Shown piece by piece: positions 7,314-16,082 of a stretch of DNA of 64,000 nt. Made by a program: the position numbers and the translations under genes. The DNA comes from an uncultured Pelagibacteraceae bacterium. Lineage in GTDB: Bacteria; Pseudomonadota; Alphaproteobacteria; Pelagibacterales; Pelagibacteraceae. Numbering within the stretch: position 1 is the stretch's first letter; every line of letters begins with the position of its first letter. The DNA is taken from assembly GCA_902616145.1 (NCBI GenBank), contig CACMRM010000002.1, forward strand, positions 1 to 64,000, given 5' to 3'. A model generated the notes under the pieces. That model made no database searches, was not told the DNA's origin, and was given only the letters and a program-made list of their open reading frames with translations.

Positions 7314-8330
7314 TTAGGCCGCAAACTCTTTCTCTAATTCTTCAGACCACTCCCCTTTAGATGAAAGACCATTCATTTTAGCCCTATGGTTAAAAGCTTT
7401 TTGGATATTTTCTATATTCTCTTGATTTTTCCCAAACTCTTTCAGCGCGCTTGCTTGCAATCCTCTTCCATAAGAGAAAGTGATTAAAAAATTACTATTA
7501 TTTATTTTGTTTATTTCATTTAAGTTTTTACTAGCTTCAATTTCTGACTGCCCACCTGACAAAAAAGCTATGCCAGGGACCTCGATTGGTACATTTTTTT
7601 TCAAACAATCTAAAGTTTTTTTAGCAATTTCTTCAGCGCTAGATTTATCTTTGCATTCTGAGCCAGGTATTATCATATTAGGTTTAAGAACAGTGCCTTT
7701 TAAATCAACTTTATGTAATTCAATTTCATTATAACACTCATTAAGCACATCTGTAGTAACTCGATAACATTCGTCAATATTGTGAGAACCATCCATCAAA
7801 ACTTCTGGTTCAACTATCGGTACCATTTTAGCTTCTTGCACTAAAGCAGCGTATCTTGCTAATGCGTGCGCATTAGACTTAATAGATTGGGCAGATGGAA
7901 ATTTATCTGAAATCTTATAAACAGCTCTCCATTTCGTAAATCTCGCGCCTAAATCATAATACTCTTTTAATCTTTCGCGTAAACCATCTAAACCCTCTGT
8001 TACAGTTTCATCGCTAGATCCAGCAAGAGGTTTAGCACCTTTATCAACTTTTATTCCTGGTACAGCTCCATGTTTAGAAATTAATTCTGGGATAGATGGA
8101 CCCAAGGTAGTTTTCTGTCTTATTGTTTCATCAAACAAAATCACTCCACCAATATAATTTTTCATTGCGCTCGAATTAAAAAGAGTTTGTCTAAAGTTCA
8201 ATCTATTTTTTTCAATGTTTTCTACATTTATACTTTTAAATCTCTTGGCGATTGTTCCAGTGCTCTCATCTGCAGCAAGAATACCTTTGCCTTTAGAGCA
8301 CATTTTTTTAGCAATTTCATTTAACGTCAT
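7314..8330 (-). CDS. fba: Fructose-bisphosphate aldolase, class I
   Basis: A 338-residue class I (Schiff-base) aldolase, splitting or forming fructose-1,6-bisphosphate. It shows GILAADESTGTIAKR (16-30), KWRAVYKI (about 133-140), the VEPEVLMDGSH segment and the Schiff-base lysine in LKPNM (Lys216). No metal-binding class II motifs are present. It lies downstream of pgk by nine bases in the order tkt-pgk-fba and is followed by thiE. It can serve glycolysis or gluconeogenesis; direction is not decided by sequence. Confidence 0.95.
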   Translation of the reverse strand: MTLNEIAKKMCSKGKGILAADESTGTIAKRFKSINVENIEKNRLNFRQTLFNSSAMKNYIGGVILFDETIRQKTTLGPSIPELISKHGAVPGIKVDKGAKPLAGSSDETVTEGLDGLRERLKEYYDLGARFTKWRAVYKISDKFPSAQSIKSNAHALARYAALVQEAKMVPIVEPEVLMDGSHNIDECYRVTTDVLNECYNEIELHKVDLKGTVLKPNMIIPGSECKDKSSAEEIAKKTLDCLKKNVPIEVPGIAFLSGGQSEIEASKNLNEINKINNSNFLITFSYGRGLQASALKEFGKNQENIENIQKAFNHRAKMNGLSSKGEWSEELEKEFAA

Positions 8331-8339
8331 AGCGATTAT

Positions 8340-9530
8340 TTATTTTAAAACACTTATACCAGGCAAGTCTTTTCCTTCTAAGTACTCTAAAAATGCCCCT
8401 CCTGCTGTTGATAAGTGAGAGAAAGTAAGTTTGTCATTACATTTGTTTATTGCTGCTAGAGTGTCTCCACCTCCAAGTACAGATATTAAAGATTTTTCTA
8501 AAGTATTCTTTGAGATGTTTTCAGCAATCGACATAGTTCCTCTTGAAAAATTTTCATTTTCAAAATACCCGGCTGGTCCATTCCACAGAACAGTATTTGA
8601 CTCATTAATCTTTTTTTTAATTTTTTTGATTGTATTGAAGCCAATATCTAAAATTATTTCATTTTCTTTAATCTCATTAAGATTTTTATTTTCACCAGTT
8701 CCCTCAAAGTCTGTTCCTACCATGCAATCTTCAGGTATAAATATTTTACAATTATGTACTTCTGCTTTCTTATAAATATTTGCTATTATTTCTTCTGTAT
8801 TTTTTTCAATTAAAGATTTACCAACTTTTAAATTTTTATGAACGAAAAAATTATTAGCCATTGCACCAACAATTACTATATTGTTTACTTTTTTAACAAG
8901 ATTAGTAATAACATTAATCTTTGTAGAGATTTTTGATCCTCCGATAATGCAAGTTACTGGTTCTTTTTTATTTTTTATTACAAGATTTATTGCGGTTATT
9001 TCTTTTTTTAATAATGGCCCAGCATAACTTTTTTTTACAAATTTTGTTATACTATGTACAGAAGCTTGTTTTCTATGAGAGCATGAAAATGCATCATTAA
9101 TATAAATATCTCCAAGTTCACCTAACTTTTTTGAAAAATCTTGGCCATCTTCGGTTTCCTCTTTAAAAAATCTTATATTCTCAATTAATATTACTTCACC
9201 CCCTTTTAGGTGAGAAAATTTTTCTTTGGTTTCACTGTCAAAAGTTCCCCTAAAAAAATAAACATTAGTTTTAAGCACATCTTTAAGATATTTGTAGACG
9301 GGTATTAAAGACAGGCTAGAGATATTAATTCCTTTTGGTCGACCTAAATGACTAATAATTATAATTTTTGCTTTTTTTTCTATAAGTCTATTTATAAAAG
9401 GTAAACATAAACTTATTCTTGTATCATCTTTTATAACTTTATCTTTAATTGGAACATTTAAATCTAATCTAAGAATTACCTTTTGATCTTTGATTTCTAA
9501 ATCGTCAGGAAAGAAATTTATTTCATCCAT
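8340..9530 (-). CDS. pgk: Phosphoglycerate kinase
   Basis: A 396-residue two-domain kinase that interconverts 1,3-bisphosphoglycerate and 3-phosphoglycerate with ATP. The N domain has LRLDLNVPIKD, ISHLGRPKG and the NDAFSCSHRKQAS substrate-binding region; the C domain has IIGGSKISTK, WNGPAGYFE and the C-terminal LGGGDTLAA followed by STAGGAFLEYLEG. Length is normal. It follows tkt after nine bases. The gap gene usually found between tkt and pgk in alphaproteobacteria is missing here. Confidence 0.97.
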   Translation of the reverse strand: MDEINFFPDDLEIKDQKVILRLDLNVPIKDKVIKDDTRISLCLPFINRLIEKKAKIIIISHLGRPKGINISSLSLIPVYKYLKDVLKTNVYFFRGTFDSETKEKFSHLKGGEVILIENIRFFKEETEDGQDFSKKLGELGDIYINDAFSCSHRKQASVHSITKFVKKSYAGPLLKKEITAINLVIKNKKEPVTCIIGGSKISTKINVITNLVKKVNNIVIVGAMANNFFVHKNLKVGKSLIEKNTEEIIANIYKKAEVHNCKIFIPEDCMVGTDFEGTGENKNLNEIKENEIILDIGFNTIKKIKKKINESNTVLWNGPAGYFENENFSRGTMSIAENISKNTLEKSLISVLGGGDTLAAINKCNDKLTFSHLSTAGGAFLEYLEGKDLPGISVLK

Positions 9531-9539
9531 CGACTTTTG

Positions 9540-11522
9540 TTACTTTCTCAATTTTTTTTGAATAAAATTTGTTATATCTTCCTCTGATAATTTAAAATGT
9601 TTGTAAACTTCTTTATATGGCGCACTCTCACCAAATTTATCTATACCTAAATTTACACCTCTATCTTTTATATATTTTTGCCAAGACATAATACTCCCAG
9701 CTTCTAATGTTATGATTAATGAATCTTCTTCTAATATATCTTTGCGGTATTCTTCAGGCTGTTTGTCAAAAAGCTCCATACAAGGCATAGAGACGACTTT
9801 TGAGTGAATATTATTTTCTTTAAGTTTATCTTGAACTTTTAAGGCTAGCTCCACTTCGGTGCCCGAAGCTACTAATGTTACTTTGCTTTCGTGTGAAGTT
9901 AGATTTACAGTATAAGCTCCTTTTTCACACTTATTAATTTTAGGGTTGTTAGGATTTATGTAGGGAACTTTTTGCCTAGATAAAGCAATAGCACTTGGGG
10001 TATTATTACTTTTTAAAGCTATCTCCCAACATTCAAGAGTTTCATTAATATCTGCAGGTCTAAATACATTTAGATTTGGAATAGCTCTCAAACCAGCAAG
10101 TTGTTCAATGGGTTGATGAGTTGGACCATCTTCACCAAGACCAATAGAGTCATGGGAAAATATATAAATTACTCTTAAACCCATCAAAGCAGAAAGTCTA
10201 ATAGATGGTTTACAATAATCTGAGAATATTAAAAATGTTCCTCCGTAAGGTATTAATCCACCATAAAGTGCTAAACCGTTCATAATGGCGGCCATACCGT
10301 GTTCCCTAACACCGTAATGAATATAGTTACCATTAAAATTTTTACTGTTAATAATTTTAGAATTATTTGTTTTTGTATTATTAGAGCCACTCAAATCTGC
10401 TGAACCACCTATTAACTGTGGGAGAAAAGTTGAGATTTTTTCTATAGCGGCCATTGAACATTGTCGTGTTGCTAAACTAGGCTTAGCTTCATAATGTATC
10501 TCTTTTTCATCAAAAATTAACTTTTCCAAACCTGCAAAATCAAAATTTTCAGAAACTTTGTTAATTTCACTTTTAACTTTAGGATTTTTTTTATTTAATA
10601 TTTCAAGCCATTTTATTTCTAATTGATCGCCTCTTTTTCCTATTTCTCTCCACTCATCAAAGATTTCTTTAGGAATTTCAAATGGTTGACTACTCCACTT
10701 AAGCTTTTTTCTCACTAAAGATATTTCATCATCACCTAAAGGAGAACCGTGAGAAGAAGCTTTACCAGATTTATTTGGTGAACCGAAACCTATTATAGTT
10801 TTACAAGATATTATTGTTGGTTTTTTAGATTTTGATGCTTTTGTAATTGCTTTAGATATTTGTTTTTCATTATGACCATTAATTTCTTGAAAATTCCAAC
10901 CATAGGACTCAAATCTTTTTTTGTAATTATCTGAGACACTTAATGAGGTTGAGCCATCAATTGAAATTTTATTATTATCAAAAAATACTATCAAATTTTT
11001 TAATTTTAGATGACCAGCTAAACTCATTGCCTCGTGACTTATTCCCTCCATTAAATCTCCATCACTCGCGAAAACATATGTCTTATTATTAATAACTGCT
11101 TGACCAAACTTTTTTCTAAATATTTCTTCGGCGATTGCCATTCCAACTGCATTACCTAATCCTTGCCCTAACGGACCAGTTGTTGTCTCAATCCCAGTTC
11201 CTTTTTTATACTCAGGGTGTCCAGCGCAAATGGAATTCAATTGCCTAAAATTTTTTATGTCATCAATTGAAATACTTTTATAACCAGTTAGGTAAAGGAG
11301 AGAGTAAAGCAACATCGAACCATGGCCAGCAGATAAAATAAATCTATCTCTGTTAATCCAATTAGGATTTTTTGGATTAAACCTCAGGTGGTATTTAAAT
11401 AATACAGTTGCAACATCTGCCATACCCATTGGCATTCCCGGATGACCAGAGTTTGCCTTTTGCACAGCATCAATCGACAGAAATCTTACTGCATTAGATA
11501 ATTGATTAAAATTAACACTCAC
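9540..11522 (-). CDS. tkt: Transketolase
   Basis: A thiamine-diphosphate enzyme of the non-oxidative pentose phosphate pathway, 660 residues from a GTG at 11522. The protein then starts at the conserved NQLSNAVRFLSIDAVQKANSG region; the longer frame from 11594 adds 24 non-conserved residues and overlaps the divergent gene's promoter, so GTG is preferred. Visible motifs include GHPGMPMG, the thiamine-diphosphate GDGDLMEG-type stretch (ASDGDLMEGISHEAM) and GEDGPTHQPIEQLAGLR. It heads the run tkt-pgk-fba-thiE-efp-suhB and probably has its own promoter between 11523 and 11579. Confidence 0.95.
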   Translation of the reverse strand: MSVNFNQLSNAVRFLSIDAVQKANSGHPGMPMGMADVATVLFKYHLRFNPKNPNWINRDRFILSAGHGSMLLYSLLYLTGYKSISIDDIKNFRQLNSICAGHPEYKKGTGIETTTGPLGQGLGNAVGMAIAEEIFRKKFGQAVINNKTYVFASDGDLMEGISHEAMSLAGHLKLKNLIVFFDNNKISIDGSTSLSVSDNYKKRFESYGWNFQEINGHNEKQISKAITKASKSKKPTIISCKTIIGFGSPNKSGKASSHGSPLGDDEISLVRKKLKWSSQPFEIPKEIFDEWREIGKRGDQLEIKWLEILNKKNPKVKSEINKVSENFDFAGLEKLIFDEKEIHYEAKPSLATRQCSMAAIEKISTFLPQLIGGSADLSGSNNTKTNNSKIINSKNFNGNYIHYGVREHGMAAIMNGLALYGGLIPYGGTFLIFSDYCKPSIRLSALMGLRVIYIFSHDSIGLGEDGPTHQPIEQLAGLRAIPNLNVFRPADINETLECWEIALKSNNTPSAIALSRQKVPYINPNNPKINKCEKGAYTVNLTSHESKVTLVASGTEVELALKVQDKLKENNIHSKVVSMPCMELFDKQPEEYRKDILEEDSLIITLEAGSIMSWQKYIKDRGVNLGIDKFGESAPYKEVYKHFKLSEEDITNFIQKKLRK

Positions 11523-11568
11523 GTTTAATAACCTATATAGACTTAAACTAAGTATATCAATAATATGA

Positions 11569-11574
11569 TATAAT
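11569..11574 (+). promoter_or_regulatory. Perfect -10 hexamer directly before zauP
   Basis: A consensus TATAAT (11569-11574) ends five bases before the ATG at 11580. Transcription from it would begin at or just inside the start codon, giving a leaderless mRNA. No Shine-Dalgarno is seen before the ATG, which agrees. A clear -35 is not visible. In this AT-rich spacer, chance occurrence is a serious alternative. Confidence 0.3.
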
Positions 11575-11579
11575 ATTTT

Positions 11580-11903
11580 ATGAGTATAATTCAAAAAAAA
11601 GAAAAAAATTTAAATCTATTAATTAATAAACTGAATTCCTTAACTTTAACTTATTCACAACCAACTTATGAAGTAGAAAAAATTAAGTCAGAAAAAAATG
11701 AAATTTTGAGGCAAAAAAAAGAATTGGAAAAAAAAAACCAAGAACTGTTCAGAGAACATAAGTATTTAAAAGAAAAAATTCATAATTTGCAACAAGATGT
11801 TAAAAAAAAATCTGAATTTGAAAATAACTTTAATCAAGAAATAGAGGAATTAAGTCAAGAAACAGAAAATTTAGTATCCGAAATTGAAAAATGGCAAACG
11901 TAA
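11580..11903 (+). CDS. Coiled-coil protein upstream of zapA (ZauP/DUF4164-like)
   Basis: A 107-residue, highly charged protein predicted by eye to be almost entirely one coiled coil from about residue 30 to 103, with heptad-like Leu/Ile/Val spacing (KKELEKKNQELFREHKYLKE). It overlaps zapA by 13 bases. The same pairing occurs in alphaproteobacteria, where ZauP is a coiled-coil partner of ZapA that helps focus the FtsZ ring. I assign it by position, size and coiled-coil nature; sequence identity to ZauP is not something I can show. The low-complexity Lys/Glu composition is normal for this genome. Confidence 0.65.
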   Translation: MSIIQKKEKNLNLLINKLNSLTLTYSQPTYEVEKIKSEKNEILRQKKELEKKNQELFREHKYLKEKIHNLQQDVKKKSEFENNFNQEIEELSQETENLVSEIEKWQT

Positions 11904-12337
11904 ATATTAAATTTAATAATAAAGATTATCTTTTATCGTGTGACGATGGACAAGAAGAGTCCTTGAAACAACTGACTAAATTTTTAGACAAAAAATACTC
12001 AGAGCTTAAAGATAAGCTTGGCAATATTGGCGAAAATAAACTTCTTCTAATTACAACAATTCAATTAATTGATGAATACTTTGATTTGAAAAAAAAAGTG
12101 AGTTTACAAAAAACGAAGTTGGATGATATATCTGACAAATTTAAAGAGATCAGATCATTAGCTATTGATTATAAAAAGAATAAGGATAGTGAAATTCGAT
12201 CGCTCAACTTAGAATTAGATAAATTAAAAAAAACGATAGAAGAAAATAATAGCCTCTACGAGACAATGCTTGACAAAACTACACAATCACTTGAAAAAAT
12301 TATATCTAATACTGAATTACTATCCAAAATACAATAA
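11891..12337 (+). CDS. zapA: Cell division protein ZapA
   Basis: A 148-residue FtsZ-binding protein. The N-terminal globular ZapA head is visible (VNIKFNNKDYLLSCDDGQEE, then LKQLTKFLDKKYSELKDKLG with ENKLLLITTIQLIDEYFDL), followed by a long coiled-coil tail. It cross-links FtsZ filaments at the division site. At 148 residues it is longer than the usual 100-130 because of the extended coiled coil. It overlaps the upstream coiled-coil gene and ends directly against fau, leaving no room for the 6S RNA that often lies between zapA and fau. Confidence 0.88.
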   Translation: MANVNIKFNNKDYLLSCDDGQEESLKQLTKFLDKKYSELKDKLGNIGENKLLLITTIQLIDEYFDLKKKVSLQKTKLDDISDKFKEIRSLAIDYKKNKDSEIRSLNLELDKLKKTIEENNSLYETMLDKTTQSLEKIISNTELLSKIQ

Positions 12338-12889
12338 ATGGATCATAAAAAATTTATTAGGATTAAGAGTCTAAATAAAAGAAAAAGAAATTATTTTGAT
12401 GTAAATAATAATTTTTTTTTACCTTTAGCTAAGCTAGTAAAAAAAAAATTTAGAAATAATAAATTAATCATATCTATTTATTATCCAGGACTACATGAGC
12501 TAAACGTATTAAAAATTATGGATAATGAATTTTTTAAAAAATCAGACTTTCTTTTGCCAGTAATTGAAAATAATAATAATATGAACTTCTACAAATGGAA
12601 CAAAAGTGACATTTTAAACATAAATAAATTTGGAATATTAGAACCTTTAAAATCAAATAAAGTTTTACCAGATATTATATTGGTTCCTTTACTAGCCTTT
12701 GATAATAATAAAAATCGATTAGGATATGGTAAAGGCTTCTACGATAAATATCTAAACAAATTTGTGAGAAAATATAAAAAAATTCTTACAGTCGGTGTTG
12801 CATTTTCATTTCAAAAATACCATAACCTGCCAGTAAATAAGAATGATTATAAATTAGACCATATAATCACAGAAAAAGGTATTTTATAA
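12338..12889 (+). CDS. fau: 5-formyltetrahydrofolate cyclo-ligase
   Basis: A 183-residue member of the 5-FTHF cyclo-ligase family, which converts 5-formyl-THF to 5,10-methenyl-THF with ATP. The diagnostic C-terminal motif LGYGKGFYDKYL and the preceding DIILVPLLAFD are present. The N-terminal basic segment (KKFIRIKSLNKRKRNYF) fits the ATP-binding arm. The ATG begins immediately after the zapA stop, and its own stop overlaps the next start by one base. Confidence 0.88.
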   Translation: MDHKKFIRIKSLNKRKRNYFDVNNNFFLPLAKLVKKKFRNNKLIISIYYPGLHELNVLKIMDNEFFKKSDFLLPVIENNNNMNFYKWNKSDILNINKFGILEPLKSNKVLPDIILVPLLAFDNNKNRLGYGKGFYDKYLNKFVRKYKKILTVGVAFSFQKYHNLPVNKNDYKLDHIITEKGIL

Positions 12890-13695
12890 TGAAAATTTTA
12901 GTTCTTGGAGACGTAATGGGTTTGTCAGGAAGAAAAGTACTTAAAAAGAATTTAGCAAATATTATTAAAGAAAATGAAATCGATTTTTCAATAATTAACG
13001 GCGAAAATGCAGCCGATGATGGCAAGGGAATAACTCAAAAAATAGCTGAGGAATTCTTCTCAAATGGTATTGACGTAATTACCTCAGGAAATCACATTTG
13101 GGATAAACAGGAAACTACAAAATTTATTGAAAAAGAAAAAAGACTACTTAGACCAGCAAATTTAGTTGCAGGTTCACCGGGTAACGGTTACGGAATATAT
13201 TTATCAAAAAATCAAAAATATAAAGTTGGTGTAATAAATTTAATGGGAAATGTTTTTATGAAAAAAACTGATGACGTTTTTAAATCTGCTAGAGAATTAT
13301 TAAAAAAATTAATTTTAAAGAATAATGTTGATTTTTTAGTGGTGGATTTTCATGGAGAAATTACGAGCGAAAAAATGGCCATAGGACATTTTTTAGATGG
13401 TAGTGTCACTTGTATAGTTGGTACACACACTCATGTTCCTACTGCCGATACAAGAGTTTTAGAAAAAGGGACAGCTTATCAAACTGACATAGGAATGTGT
13501 GGAGATTACAACTCAGTGATTGGAATGAATAAAGAAAATTCTTTAAAAAGATTTTTCAAAGATAAAGACGCGATTAAACATTTTCCCTCAGATGGTGAGG
13601 GAACCATTTCTGGTGTAATTATTGAGGCAGATCAACAAACTGGTTTAGCTAATAGAATATCAAGAATAATCAAAGGTGGAGTTTTAGAAAATTAG
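12889..13695 (+). CDS. ymdB: YmdB family metallophosphoesterase (TIGR00282)
   Basis: A 268-residue two-metal phosphoesterase. It starts MKILVLGDVMG and shows the family's INGENAADDGKGI, TSGNHIWDK, VDFHGEITSEKMA, GTHTHVPTAD and DIGMCGDYNSVIGM motifs, which supply the metal ligands. Characterised relatives hydrolyse 2',3'-cyclic nucleotides in vitro and influence RNA turnover. Length is normal. It lies between fau and yebC with a two-base gap to yebC. Confidence 0.92.
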   Translation: MKILVLGDVMGLSGRKVLKKNLANIIKENEIDFSIINGENAADDGKGITQKIAEEFFSNGIDVITSGNHIWDKQETTKFIEKEKRLLRPANLVAGSPGNGYGIYLSKNQKYKVGVINLMGNVFMKKTDDVFKSARELLKKLILKNNVDFLVVDFHGEITSEKMAIGHFLDGSVTCIVGTHTHVPTADTRVLEKGTAYQTDIGMCGDYNSVIGMNKENSLKRFFKDKDAIKHFPSDGEGTISGVIIEADQQTGLANRISRIIKGGVLEN

Positions 13696-13697
13696 TC

Positions 13698-14426
13698 ATG
13701 GCGGGACACTCACATTGGGCAGGTATCAAACATAAAAAAGGTAGGGCCGATAAAGAAAGATCAAAAATTTTTTCAAAACTTTCAAGAGAGATCACAGTAG
13801 CGGCTAAGCTTGGTGATAAAAATCCAGAAATGAATCCAAGACTTCGAACAGCTATTCAAGCTGCTAAACAAGCAAATATGCCAAAGGACAATATCTTTAG
13901 AGCTATTTCTAAGTCAGAAATGAGTAGTAACAAAAATTATGAAAACTTAAGATATGAAGGATTTGGTCCATTTAACACAGCTATTGTAATTGAAACTTTA
14001 ACTGACAATAAAAATAGATCAGCTTCTAGCATTCGAACGGTTTTACAAAAAAGCGGTGGAAGGTTGGCGGAAACAGGATCAGCAACGCATATGTTCAATA
14101 GTTGTGGGATAATTCACATTGATAAGAATAAGATTACTGAGGAAGACGCATTCGAAATTGCTATTAACGCTGGCGCAAAAGATTGTTTAAATATCAATAA
14201 TTTCATTGAGATAATAACTAAAAAGGAGGACTTTTATAAAATAAAAACTGACTTAGAAAAGAAAATTGATAGTTTATCTTATTCAGCGATAGAGTGGAGG
14301 GCAATTAATTCACTAAACCTTGATGAAGAAAAAAGTAAAAAAATGATTGAAGTTTTAAATGCATTAGAAGATTTAGATGATGTACAAAATATTTTTACTA
14401 ATGCGAGCTTAAAAATTAAACAATGA
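13698..14426 (+). CDS. yebC: YebC/PmpR family regulatory protein
   Basis: A 242-residue protein of the YebC/TACO1 family. It starts MAGHSHWAGIKHKKGRADKERSKIF, an unmistakable signature, and keeps the three-domain length. Members have been described as DNA-binding regulators and, for the TACO1 side, as translation factors acting at polyproline-type stalls. It sits before ruvC as in many proteobacteria and overlaps it by four bases. Confidence 0.96.
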   Translation: MAGHSHWAGIKHKKGRADKERSKIFSKLSREITVAAKLGDKNPEMNPRLRTAIQAAKQANMPKDNIFRAISKSEMSSNKNYENLRYEGFGPFNTAIVIETLTDNKNRSASSIRTVLQKSGGRLAETGSATHMFNSCGIIHIDKNKITEEDAFEIAINAGAKDCLNINNFIEIITKKEDFYKIKTDLEKKIDSLSYSAIEWRAINSLNLDEEKSKKMIEVLNALEDLDDVQNIFTNASLKIKQ

Positions 14427-14917
14427 AAATTATTGGTATTGACCCAGGCCTAAGTGGCGCCATAGCAGTTTTAGAGGATAAAAGAGTTCTCTCAATTTTT
14501 GATATGCCTGTAATGGCAGAGGGAAAAAAAAATAAAAAACAATTAAATAGTGCACAACTAGTTAATATATTAAAGGAAAATACAAAAATTTCAGAGGATG
14601 TTGCTGTTGTTGTAGAGCAAGTAAACGCAATGCCCGGCCAAGGGGTTACCAGTATGTTTAATTTTGGCCAAACTTTTGGAGCCATCAAAGGAGTGTGTGC
14701 AGCGCTTTCTTTACCTATATTTTTTGTAAGACCATCAAAATGGAAAAAACATTTTGAGCTTATCAACTCTGCTAAGGATGCCAGTAGAACAAAAGTAATT
14801 GAAATGTATCCCTCTTTATCTAATCAGCTGACTAAAAAAAGAGATGTAAACAAATCTGATGCTATCTTAATTGCAAGATTTTATAGTGAGACAAGATTAA
14901 AAGAGTCAAATTCTTAA
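14423..14917 (+). CDS. ruvC: RuvC-like Holliday-junction resolvase, phage-like subtype
   Basis: A 164-residue RNase H-fold nuclease expected to cut Holliday junctions. Acidic catalytic positions are visible: Asp7 in GIDPGLSG, Glu65 in VVVEQVNAM, and Asp141 or Asp146 near the C terminus (DVNKSDAIL). The middle segment MPGQGVTSMFNFGQTFGAIKG differs from textbook cellular RuvC and resembles the form common in phages and some alphaproteobacteria. It occupies the ruvC slot after yebC, but ruvA, ruvB and ybgC, usually between ruvC and tolQ, are absent here. Confidence 0.8.
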   Translation: MKIIGIDPGLSGAIAVLEDKRVLSIFDMPVMAEGKKNKKQLNSAQLVNILKENTKISEDVAVVVEQVNAMPGQGVTSMFNFGQTFGAIKGVCAALSLPIFFVRPSKWKKHFELINSAKDASRTKVIEMYPSLSNQLTKKRDVNKSDAILIARFYSETRLKESNS

Positions 14918-14972
14918 TGATTATATTCAAAAACGCCAAATTCATGACACATTCTAAAAGTATCTAATTTCA

Positions 14973-15653
14973 ATGGAACAAGATATAGCTACTCAAGTTG
15001 TTGGTTTAGGTGGTGCTTCAGATTTTTCATTACTAAGCTTGTTTTTACGAGCTGACTTCGTAGTGAAATTTGTAATTATTCTTTTAATTGCTAGCTCCAT
15101 TTTTTCTTGGGCTTTAATTTTTGATAAATTTAAATTATTTAAATCAATAAATAAATCTACAACTGATTTTGAGAAAAAGTTTTGGAAAGCAAAATCAGCT
15201 GAAAGTTTTAATAGCAACTTACCAGTAAATTCAAAAGATCCGGCAACGCTAATTTTTAAAGCGGCTATGGCTGAACTTATTAAGACTAAAAGACAATCAT
15301 CCGCAGTACAGTCTGCTAGAGTTGAGAGAATACTAGAAATTGCAATTGATAACGAAATAAAAAAAGTCGAAAAAAATTTTACATTTCTTGCTACTATCGG
15401 ATCCACTGCTCCTTTCATTGGTTTATTTGGAACTGTTTGGGGAATAATGAACTCTTTTCAATCAATAGCTATTTCAAGAAATACTAGTTTAGCTATAGTA
15501 GCCCCAGGTATTGCAGAAGCTTTATTTGCGACAGCTCTGGGATTATTAGCTGCAATACCGGCAGTAGTAGCTTATAATAAATTTAATAGCGATTCTAGGA
15601 GATACTTTTCAAAAATAGATAATTTTTCAAAAAGATTTTTATCGATAATTTAG
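14973..15653 (+). CDS. tolQ: Tol-Pal system protein TolQ
   Basis: A 226-residue inner-membrane protein of the MotA/TolQ/ExbB family, part of the proton-driven Tol motor that keeps the outer membrane attached during division. Three helices are visible at about 31-50, 137-159 and 176-201, with the family's FLATIGSTAPFIGLFGTVWG stretch and GIAEALFATALGLLAAIPAV. It heads the tol operon after a 55-base spacer with no other gene. tolR follows after two bases. Confidence 0.96.
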   Translation: MEQDIATQVVGLGGASDFSLLSLFLRADFVVKFVIILLIASSIFSWALIFDKFKLFKSINKSTTDFEKKFWKAKSAESFNSNLPVNSKDPATLIFKAAMAELIKTKRQSSAVQSARVERILEIAIDNEIKKVEKNFTFLATIGSTAPFIGLFGTVWGIMNSFQSIAISRNTSLAIVAPGIAEALFATALGLLAAIPAVVAYNKFNSDSRRYFSKIDNFSKRFLSII

Positions 15654-15655
15654 TA

Positions 15656-16069
15656 ATGGCTTTAAATTTAAACCGCTCTAGAAATGAACCAATGAGTGAA
15701 ATTAATGTTACTCCATTTGTTGATGTCATGCTTGTACTATTAATTATTTTCATGGTTACTGCTCCATTGTTAACCGTAGGCGTTCAAGTAGATTTACCTG
15801 AGTCGTCCGCCGACTCTCTTCCAGACGATCAAGAGCCTTTAACAATTAGCATAAATTCAAAAGGAGAAATTTATATTCAGGAACATCAAGTAAACTATCA
15901 AAAGATGGTACCTAAATTATTGGCAATAGCAAAAAATAGGACTGACACTAGAATCTATGTCAGGGGTGATAAAAATATAAATTATGGAAGAGTACTAGAA
16001 GTTATGGGAACGTTATCTGGAGCAGGTTTTTCAAAAGTAGCTTTAATTTCAGAGCCTTACAAAAATTAA
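15656..16069 (+). CDS. tolR: Tol-Pal system protein TolR
   Basis: A 137-residue ExbD/TolR protein: a short cytoplasmic N terminus, one membrane helix (about 21-40) and a periplasmic domain. The proton-channel aspartate is Asp23 in NVTPFVDVMLVLLIIFM. It forms the stator with TolQ and links to TolA. Two bases separate it from tolQ and 13 from tolA. Confidence 0.96.
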   Translation: MALNLNRSRNEPMSEINVTPFVDVMLVLLIIFMVTAPLLTVGVQVDLPESSADSLPDDQEPLTISINSKGEIYIQEHQVNYQKMVPKLLAIAKNRTDTRIYVRGDKNINYGRVLEVMGTLSGAGFSKVALISEPYKN

Positions 16070-16082
16070 CTTAGGATGATAG

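Noticed and set aside
11523-11594. Transketolase starting at the ATG at 11594
   Set aside because: It adds 24 residues without homology and runs into the promoter of the divergent gene; GTG at 11522 matches the family N terminus.
14993-15418. A 141-residue open frame antisense to tolQ
   Set aside because: Entirely inside a conserved gene, with composition expected of a reverse-strand shadow.
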